A stretch of 64,000 bases of DNA from Cyathus striatus (Eukaryota; Basidiomycota; Agaricomycetes; Agaricales; Nidulariaceae), in NCBI GenBank assembly GCA_025738555.1, contig JAOVFP010000016.1, positions 1,550,001-1,614,000 of the forward strand, read 5' to 3'. Each line of letters opens with the position of its first letter. The first letter of the stretch is position 1. The notes beneath the pieces are model-generated. The model made no database searches, was not told where the DNA came from, and saw only the letters and a list, made by a program, of their open reading frames with translations. Positions 56,097-64,000 of the stretch are shown here, piece by piece. Position numbers and translations under genes: made by a program.

Positions 56097-58192
56097 CTAC
56101 TCAATTACTTCAACCATCAAATCCTGTGGCCAGACAGCCTTATCCTTTCCGTTCGGCCTTGCACCAACGTTATACCCAGGCCTCACTCTCCCATCTGGGA
56201 AAATTAAAACGGGTCTAAGGCACCTCACCACCACTCCCAAAGCCTTGTTTTCCCTATCTTCATAAAATTCTGGATCGAATAGCCTCCTTTTGCCCTCGTT
56301 TCGAAGCTGGGAAGCACGATCTTTGAGAAGTTCGATCATAGCTGGAATTGTGACTGGCATGTTATCGGTGTGCCGGAAGACTGGGCGGTTGTACGTTTCC
56401 CATAACGTGTTCCAGATATGCGATGGATATGTAGAGACTGTGCGGACCAGCCATTGAGAATAGTAATTCAATGCACACTGGTAGGACGCGTAAGAAATTG
56501 GGAGTGTATAATAAAAAACGGACGCACGTCCACAATGTAAGAGCCACCCTTCTCACCGCGCTCGATGAGCGCTTGGAGAACTCCAGTCGCCCCAGCTGCG
56601 CCAGTACTATATTCTCACCGGGTTAGAAATTAACTATAATATTTGATCGGAAAAGCGTACCAAAAATCGGAATTGGGCAATACAGGCGTAACGGCTTCAT
56701 TTAACTCCATTCCTTTTCCGTACAGGTAGGACGAGCCACAACACTTTACTCAAAAGTTAGCAACAGAAAAATAGTCAACAATAAGACATACCGCATCGCT
56801 AATTTGCTGCCATCCAGATCGGCCTTGCCAAGGTCCATTCCATCCGTAACAATTCTCTCTAGCAAATACGCCACCTCTCCCTCTCTCCTCCCAAATTCTT
56901 GCCACATCTTCCCATCCATATCCCAAGCGTTTACCCACTCCCGGTCGATACCCATCCACAACCACATCCGCCTCTTTTATAAGTTCTCGTAACCTCTCTC
57001 TTCCCTCTGAAGTCTTGAGATCTAGGTGGGCATTCCATTTTCCCCATCCAAGGTCCAGATGCAGAACGGAAAAATCTGCGACGTTTGGGGAAGTAATTCT
57101 CAACACGTGTGCGCCGTACATCGCAAGCGACCGCGAGATGGCCGGTGAAGCGATGATACGGGTAAGGTCGAGAACTTTCAATCCTTGTAGCGGCCGCTCG
57201 GGTGTTCCGCCTGGCCACCATGTTGGCGAAAGTTTTTTCCCTTCTCCTTCAAGGGTAAGAGGTTTCACTTCATACAACCCTACGTGTGCGTTCGCCTTTC
57301 CCTGTTCCGTTGCAAAATACTCTTCAGGACTGTAACATATAGTCCCAGCCTGACGGTATTGATCGTTCACTATTGCATCAACTTCGGACGCCGTGTATTT
57401 GGAGACTAAAGAAGCGTAAAGTTCGACGACCTCATTCCGGTCTTTCACGTTCAAAGAGGGAGGAACAGAGAATGAGAGAGCCTGCTGTGTCTTTCTATGG
57501 TCCAAACTTCCTAATGACAACCCCACATCCGAGTCAAATTATGGATAAAACGGAGTAGATTCAAGTTCACACACCATGAATATGAAAATACCGTCCGTCT
57601 TTTGTCTTGTATATGTTGGTAGACTCTAGTGTCAGATTCGTGGCATGTGGGACAAACGAGTCGTGGATGTCGCAGTTCGGGAAGTATTTCTCGTATCGTT
57701 GTACCATTTCCTGTGGAGAACGAGGTGGATCCGAGGGAGAGATAAACGCCTCAGTGTCCATCGGAGAAAATATAAAGTGTTGTGCATGATCACTAGGTTT
57801 AATGTGTGAGTTATAACCATAAGAAACAACACGAGAGAAACCAACGTGTTTATAAGAATATTCTGGTATGGCATCCCGTATTTCTTTTTCAAGAGTACAT
57901 TTAACATAGCACCTTGGAAGCCTTGAATTGCAGAGATGCTCTCGGCGAAACGAAGGTTGATTGGAATAGAGGGCAGACGTGACCCTGCGGGATAACATGA
58001 ACATGATTAGTAGCTAGTCTGTAAACTAGAGAATATAAAGTGCATACCAACATATTCAACCATCTCTGCGGCATCCCTTATCCCTTCAGGAAGAGACGAA
58101 GCGTGAAGAGGATTGTCAATAATTCCGTCTATGAGAAGAGATCTGGATTCTGCTTGGACACTGTACTCGAGGTTACGGACTGTTTGAGACAT
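56097..58192 (-). CDS. Class III (CaiB/BaiF) CoA-transferase family protein
   Basis: Seven exons: 58048-58192, 57846-57984, 57575-57792, 56792-57510, 56661-56743, 56528-56606, 56097-56477. They total 1764 nt, 587 residues, open and in phase. Class III enzymes move CoA between carboxylic acids through a covalent acyl intermediate. Seen here: AISAIQGFQGAMLNVLL (near residue 60), the CaiB core PLQGLKVLDLTRIIASP, GAHVLRITSPNVADF, DLGWGKWNAHLDLK, EADVVVDGYRPGV, FARENCYGWNGPW, SGWQQISDA, and TGAAGATGVLQALIERGEKG with GGSYIVD. This is the layout of a fungal cytosolic subfamily with an unassigned substrate. By eye, the catalytic Asp of formyl-CoA transferase falls at a Gln in SGWQQ, so activity is uncertain. 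Confidence 0.85.
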
Positions 58193-58244
58193 TTTCGGCA
58201 GGAAGGAATGAGGCACTGAGAGACTGAGAGTGGTAGGAGATGAA

Positions 58245-58253
58245 TTTATATAG
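58245..58253 (-). promoter_or_regulatory. TATA box of the CoA-transferase gene
   Basis: The reverse strand reads CTATATAAA about 52 bp before the start codon, a good fungal TATA element with a short leader. Confidence 0.5.
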
Positions 58254-61200
58254 CAGTCGAATACTTTAATAATATAGTTTAATACTGATGCTGATTCAAC
58301 CCCTATGGCCTGACCACCGATTATGCTGACCAAATGACATCTTGTTGTGAAGCAGATGATACAGAAGACGTTCTGAGAATGGAAGTAAAAGTGACATGTG
58401 CCAAAGAACTGACGCAAGAGAGAACTCGGCAATGATTACTGATTATGTATCAGGCCATGGGATGACTGATGGCATGAGTAAGTTCAACGGTATGTTCAGG
58501 AAATGTGGAAAAAATAGAGTGACAAATTCCTTAGAATCGCTTGCAACCTTTCATTAGGCGATTAATGTTTGTATAACATGACTGACGAGATGGAGTATCA
58601 CTGGCGTTAAAGTAGCACGCATATATAAGTGAGTCATATCTTGGAATATTGCAAGATATAGGATTGAGCTGGGAAGGGCATGGAGAAACCTACACTTACG
58701 CGCTAGTCTTATATCCTCATGTTCCACGAAGGGACTCTGGAGTCTGCATATCTTTTACCAAGTATTCAAACACTCAATAGTCAAAATCCTACCTGCTAGC
58801 GCTCTCAAAGAGTTATCCACCGCTTGCCCAAGCCGATTCATATCACACTCCATCTCGCAGGACACGTCCGAGGCGTGTGAGGGGAGCTTCGTTACCCGGC
58901 TTGTGGTAGCGCGCTGGCCTTCGTGACGTTGCCGTGCATTCCCTGGACATTGCTCGCACGGTTCAGGCCATGAAAGCGTCTCTGTCGGAATACTGATGGG
59001 AGAAAGCTTGTATCCTACACGGTTACGTGAACATAACGGCTGCCATATAAGGAGGAAACTCGCAGGGTGTTAATGTAGCTGTTTGCATTCTTCGTACCTG
59101 CGCGGTCAGCTTCACTCCAAACATGCCAGGTGAAAAAACGTATGCAGAAAACAATCGAATACATTGTCGTCCCACCTGCTAGCGCTCTTCAGGGGCTACC
59201 CACAACCCTCCTATGCCGTTTCATGAGGGCCCCTTCTGTCGTCGCAGGCCAGATCGTAGGCGTGCTTTAACATACCATCGACCGCTACGCCACCACCCCG
59301 ACGCTAACAGTGAAATCGCAACCACCATAGTCATGCTAGTAATCGCCGCTGCATTGTCATGGGACTTATCCAACCCGAGAAAATGTCTCCACATGGCTGC
59401 TTGAGTGTAGCATCGACTGCTATGCATATCCCATTGCCAATGTTCAGAACGTTAAAAGGGTATTTCGCTGGCATGGTGAAAGAGACAAGCGGGTCGGGTG
59501 GAAGAAAGCGGTGGAGTTGGTGGAATGGTTCGGTGGACACGGCTCAAGCGTTCAAGCGCTCACGAGTCTTGCTCGAGTCTAGACTCTAGTACCGGCCCTG
59601 CCACCTTCCCAAGGCAAGGTTTTGCACAATATTACATAACAAACATCAAAACTTCAGCGCTAATTTCAAGCACATCAACAACATCAGTCTCGACTCTCCT
59701 GTTAAAATTGTACGGTAACACTGTAGCTGCACGACTTGAAGTTTCCAATCGAATTTCACAGTGAAATGTATATGCTATGATAATACTATGATGTGCTATT
59801 AATCATCGCGGGTCACTATTAATTTATTTACGTTGAAGAGTGGTAACAAGTCCAGCAGTCAGTGCCACCTCCGGCTCGCTGAAGGGACCAACTGGTCTCA
59901 GTGCACTGAACGTTTGGTCCAGAACAAAATATACTTGCAATAAAATTCAATAGCACACTGGAGAAGAATTTCTGATAAGAACATGGAGCTATTAAGTATT
60001 CAATGCTTCCTCAGGGTTTGGTGCTGTCGAGCTCCGAATGAAGCTGCTGTGTCTCGGGACATCGCCAACTCAACCACTCACTCCAACCGCCACCTGGGCC
60101 CGGATGGATAAGCCGAGCAGCAGGTTGAGCTTGAGGAAACTCAGAGTTGGGGTCACACGGGGGTGGTCGAGTATACATCAATTTGCATTTATCTAGTCTA
60201 AGGTTATTTCAGTATCGGGAGATTCATCCTGCAATGTGTAACATGCGTCTGTATATTCCTAACGATGTCTCTTCAAAAGCTCAGTTCCTCCACCTCGCTT
60301 GGTTCCAATAAAAGCCATGAAATTTCTATTCAGGAATACAGTTGTTTGAAGTACCAATTAGCACATAGGGTTAAACTTTAAGCAGTCCAGTTATGGACAT
60401 CTTAGAAGACCAACGAAAGAGGACCGAATAGGAGTTGAACAAGAATAGGACGGAATATTCAATGATAAGCTAGTTTCTTTGCATAATCACTAACTTTTCC
60501 CTCTTAGACAACCCGTTTTTGTACATAAGGACACGGGTGGAAAAGCTGAAAAAAGATATAATAACACTCCTCGAAATCAATTGATGACATACTACCTTGG
60601 ATTTGTCCTGGACTCAAGGATGATTGGTTCGGGTTGCTCATAAGTAGCTACATGGCAGCAGCAGGGGGATTTCAATCCAGGTTTCTTTTGGATGTCATGC
60701 TATTGTTTCAGAAAGCTATTTGTGATCTTTAATTGCGGGTGAAGGAGAGTGGCTCTAGCCATGTTGTATTATATCGATGTAAGTGATGAGAGACCAAAGT
60801 TTAAAAGGCGTCGGTTCTTACTAGTGAACTATCCTTGGACAATTTATATTTAAGGTGCTGTCCGCCATATTAAGCATGACAGTTATCGTTGAGTAAACAT
60901 CTGCGCATGAAGATGCCAACCAACAACGTGAATGATGTTGATATCGATATCAACAGTCTTTTCTTACTCTTGATAATCACCGCAGTGGACTATTGGATGG
61001 ATATCATAAATATTCCCCTCCTCCATTGCCTCTAATACATACTTCCAGAAGAAAATGAATCCTATAGTTGCTTTGTTCTGGTCTCGGACCATACCTAACA
61101 GAAGACCCAATAATATTGGTTCAAACATGCAGACACTAGCACGGCGAACGATAGCGGCTCCAGTCCAGGTTTCTTTCAAACTTTCACAGTGACAAACTTG

Positions 61201-61380
61201 GCTTGTTCAACAATGGGTTATCAGCACTGCCGTCTGCAATGATTTTTCCTTACAGCTTAAATTAATCAATAAATCATCACATGTGAAAGATCTTTGTAAA
61301 AGTTTCGAGAAAGATGAAGATGCCGCACATGGTATTTTTGTGCATTTTCTGATCCATACTTTCACTGCCTTGAATCGTTA
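58254..61380. other. Intergenic; fragments of the dispersed repeat, otherwise nothing
   Basis: 58795-59000 and 59185-59330 match blocks of the OXLD1-downstream repeat ('ctgctagcgctct...', 'gccgattcatat'). Frames at 59213-59764 lie in or next to these blocks. 59780-61380 is AT-rich with a minus frame at 60964-61179 that I cannot assign. No gene is supported. Confidence 0.4.
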
Positions 61381-61385
61381 GGAAA

Positions 61386-61393
61386 TATATAAA
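61386..61393 (+). promoter_or_regulatory. TATA box of secreted-protein gene 1
   Basis: TATATAAA stands 118 bp before the start codon. It is followed by a 'cagctggactgagc' block that is also found before the sister gene ('cagccggactgagc'), so the pair shares a promoter and leader layout. Confidence 0.55.
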
Positions 61394-61503
61394 TTCGATG
61401 GAACGAACTTGATGACTTCCCTATACTCAGCTGGACTGAGCAGCTCTAGTCGTCTGTGACGATAGACCACACTTCCTATCAACTTCATATTACTTTCTTA
61501 AAC

Positions 61504-62320
61504 ATGAAATATTTTTCACCCGCACAGGTTATCCTTACCACTTTCTTTGGTCTCGGCGTCATGGGGCTTGCTATACCTACCACTTCTAACTTCCATGACA
61601 GAAATTTCGAAATATCACAGTACGATGGGCGAGACTTGCTCTTCGATGGTGACCTTGATGCACGATGGCAATATGATGACGACGTCCTCGTGTATAGGGA
61701 TTATGACCAAGACTTACTGGAGTACCGAGATTACGATGATGATTTATTCGAATCTAGAAGTTATGAGTATGATCTCAAGGATAGGGAATATTATGACTCT
61801 GACCTGGAAGAGCGCGGAGGTTATCTTGGCCTTGCTGAAGATGCTGTAAAAGGGGTTATTGATATCGTTGGTGGTATCAAAGCTGGTGTTGCCAAAGATA
61901 AGGATGTAAGATCGGTTGTCGTTTCGCATGCCACATTTAATCATGGAGTTAACAATTATAAAACAGGACCGGGGTCGGTACACACAAGATCTGGTTCAAC
62001 AAACTGCACAGCAACATCCCCGTTTCAACATCGTTGTCTGTCATACTGATCATGAGAAGAAGTTCGACGGCAAGGAAGGCGTCGATTGGGGTCACTCTCA
62101 TCAGGAGTTTAAGGCAAGGGTCGGTGGTACCATCGGGTACGAAATTTATTGGTTCAAGTCTGGTTGGTTCCATAGAAAAGGCGATGGTGGATATCTTAAT
62201 GTATGTGTTCGTTCTCCCAAGTGCACTCAAAGTATATTGCTAACATCCTTCAAGTGGTCATGGAGTGGTAACGCAGTGAAGAAAGAAAAGAATGGTGCCA
62301 TGCTTACATTCGCGAAATGA
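61504..62320 (+). CDS. Small secreted protein with decapeptide Asp/Tyr repeats, copy 1
   Basis: Three exons, 61504-61905, 61967-62200 and 62255-62320, encode 233 residues. Start at 61504 was chosen over an in-frame ATG at 61456 because it gives a proper signal peptide (MKYFSPAQVILTTFFGLGVM, then GLA) and matches the sister gene. Residues 58-107 are five consecutive ten-residue repeats of the type D-x-D-L-L-E-Y-R-D-Y, decaying towards the end. A hydrophobic helix follows (LAEDAVKGVIDIVGGIKAGV), then a C-terminal domain of about 95 residues with FNIVVCHTDHEKKFDGKEGV, WGHSHQEF, YEIYWFKSGWF, GDGGYLNW and LTFAK. I do not know a function; GDGGY.N endings occur in fungal secreted-protein families. 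The single cysteine in the mature part excludes a disulfide-rich effector fold. Confidence 0.75.
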
Positions 62321-63061
62321 ATCGGGTGTTAGTACTTACTTGTTTCGTCCAACTCCATTTGAAAAGCATGTACAATAACCGGAAGGTCTAGCTGGCCTGA
62401 ATTGAGGAAAGCGTAACACGTTATTGTTTACTAGTTCGAGTAAGTACATGAAATACGTGCCTCTTTGTTAATGAATGAAATCCTGAGAAACGGCCTTTGG
62501 CTTCCGAATTTACGAATGCTGATTTCAAGAACGAGAATGACGAAATGAAGTTATTTTTCATATACTCTTCTCATGTACATGAAAATTTGACGCTGTTGTG
62601 CCAAAGTAGTGTATATGCTACATTATAGGCTTGAAGGGTCAATAAAGATAGTCAGGTCGCGGTCTCATAGACTTATTGTGTTCGATAATAAAGGTAGCGG
62701 TGCTGTTGATGCAGAAACCGAAGAATGAGCATCGCTGGCAAGAAAAGCCTTGTGCAAATATTTTTCGTAGTAGGTGCCTCCTTCCCGCAACAGAAGTGAC
62801 TATCCTTTCCGAAGGATGCCCGGGACTGCCCTACGGCGCTATGCCAAGAATTCCAGTCTGAGTACACTTTCTCCGCCACGATTACCTGAATCCATATATC
62901 GCCGACCGTTAACAGTTGGACGTGATACAGTCGACAGGTATGAGCCCGCCAGTACTCAAGTGCTCATTGCCAAGAGTCGCGTTGCGCAGAACAGAAAGCG
63001 CTGCGGAGATGTTAGAGCAATCCTGCAGATATTGCTTTCACCGCCTTGAATCCTCTGAAAA
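62321..63061. other. Spacer between the secreted-protein genes
   Basis: This is the 3' flank of copy 1 and upstream DNA of copy 2. Overlapping frames on both strands at 62673-63049 have no family signal. Confidence 0.35.
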
Positions 63062-63070
63062 GATATAAAT
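63062..63070 (+). promoter_or_regulatory. TATA box of secreted-protein gene 2
   Basis: GATATAAAT stands about 108 bp before the start, in the same position relative to the 'cggactgagc' leader block as in copy 1. Confidence 0.5.
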
Positions 63071-63169
63071 TAGAACGGAAATCCTGGAAGTTTTCCTCAC
63101 CTCAGCCGGACTGAGCCACATTCACTAACGTCTGCGACGATTTACAACAAATCAGAATCTCCATTAACC

Positions 63170-63997
63170 ATGAAGTTCATTACTGTTCAAACTTTCCTTG
63201 CTGCATCCATCAGTGTTAGCACTGTTACACGCGCTTTACCAACCGTCTCGTATCATGAAGGCCGGGATCTCCAGACCTTGGAACACGTTGAACGAGACCT
63301 CTATCCTATTCTAGAGGAAAGGGACTTCCCGATCGAGGAGGACCTTGATGCCCGATGGCTATATGACGACGACGTACTCGAGTATAGGGACTATGACCTT
63401 GATGTCCTGGAGTACAGGGATTACGAATATAGTCTCATGGACAGGGGTTATTACGATACTGACCTGGAATTGCGAAGTGCCGGGGCCGGAGCCGGAGACA
63501 TGATTGGTCTTGCTGCAGATGTTGTCGGAGGAATTATTGATATCGGTAAAGCAATCCAAGCTGGTATCGAGGAAGATAAAGTCGTAAGTGTGCATTATGC
63601 AGATCTTCTCTCCTTGGAACTAACAACAGTAAAAACAGAACCGGGGTTCGTTTACAAAGGACCTAGTGCAGCAGATTGCAGCGAAATATCCCAAATTTAA
63701 CGTCGTCGTTTGCCATGTCAAACACGAGACCAGGTTCGATGGTAAGGAAGGTGTCGAATGGGGCCACTCACGTCAGAGCTTTACGAACGTGAAAATCGGT
63801 TTCCCTGTCCCGTACGACATCTATTGGTTCAAGTCTGGTATGTTCCAAAGGAAAGGTGATGGAGGATACCTTAACGTAGGTCCCCAATTGCCCTAGTTCT
63901 TCGAGCATTCTTACTTAATATCTTCTAGTGGGCATGGCAAGGCAATGCAATGAATAGGGAAGACAACGGCGCCAGGCTTACATTCGGGAACCCATAA
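63170..63997 (+). CDS. Small secreted protein with decapeptide Asp/Tyr repeats, copy 2
   Basis: Three exons, 63170-63583, 63639-63875 and 63929-63997, give 239 residues; the stop is four bases from the window end. Intron positions and phases equal those of copy 1. The signal peptide is MKFITVQTFLAASISVSTVT with RA|LP near the cleavage site. The repeat region is shorter and more regular (DDDVLEYRDY, DLDVLEYRDY, then EYSLMDRGYY, DTDLELRS). It is followed by a Gly/Ala linker and hydrophobic helix (MIGLAADVVGGIIDIGKAI), and a C-terminal domain with FNVVVCHVKHETRFDGKEGV, WGHSRQSF, YDIYWFKSGMF, GDGGYLNW and LTFGNP. The C-terminal domains are more alike than the N-terminal parts, so the domain is under stronger constraint. 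Confidence 0.75.
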
Positions 63998-64000
63998 TAA

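Noticed and set aside
60964..61179. Short minus-strand frame with a hydrophobic segment upstream of the secreted-protein pair
   Set aside because: Only 71 codons, no splice partners, no similarity recognised, no promoter evidence.
1..64000. CRISPR arrays, rRNA, operons or organellar DNA
   Set aside because: No spaced identical direct repeats, no ribosomal RNA motifs, and gene structure is plainly nuclear fungal.

Overview
The window looks like nuclear DNA of a basidiomycete fungus, probably a mushroom-forming agaricomycete. The genes are cut by many 45-110 nt introns with GT(GC)-AG borders, and two of the membrane-protein families present (DUF6533-type and a second seven-helix type) are typical of that group. 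Transposable elements are abundant. There is no bacterial or organellar signature, no rRNA and no CRISPR array. I could recognise about eight coding genes; most other open frames are shadows or repeat debris.

Layout. 1-131: 5' end of a secreted type-B carboxylesterase, cut by the window edge. 1345-4720 and about 24150-29190: arms of an inverted segmental duplication, each carrying a DUF6533-type membrane protein gene (left copy decayed, right copy better). Between the arms lie two tandem CorA-type Mg2+ transporter paralogues (6721-9053 and 11941-14257, minus), a mitochondrial-type oxidoreductase-like (OXLD1-like) gene (17037-17759, plus) and a decayed Tc1/mariner-like transposon with TA target duplications (19826-24094), itself invaded by a solo LTR and a small inverted-repeat element. 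29518-34450: a truncated hAT-like piece fused to an OXLD1-like relic, then a direct second copy of the sequence found downstream of the OXLD1-like gene, again invaded by a hAT-like element and a second solo LTR. 34494-42030: three generations of a seven-helix membrane protein gene (intact, one-base frameshift, relic) with a 3.3 kb element between the first two. 42570-50460: another OXLD1-like relic and repeat copy, split by two small inverted-repeat elements and by a 4.5 kb hAT transposon that appears intact, with an 8-bp target duplication. 51978-53758: a third DUF6533-type gene. 55340-55725: a last OXLD1-like relic. 56097-58192: a complete class III (CaiB/BaiF) CoA-transferase gene. 61504-62320 and 63170-63997: a tandem pair of small secreted proteins with decapeptide Asp/Tyr repeats and a shared promoter layout.

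No metabolic cluster links these genes. The common theme is local duplication (CorA pair, 7TM trio, secreted pair, OXLD1-like relics, inverted DUF6533 pair) in a transposon-rich stretch. Insertion order can be read from nesting and target-site duplications. Exon structures were worked out by hand from splice signals, reading phase and paralogue comparison; several were confirmed because total exon length is divisible by three only under the proposed model. Family names rest on recognition of motifs, not on a search.
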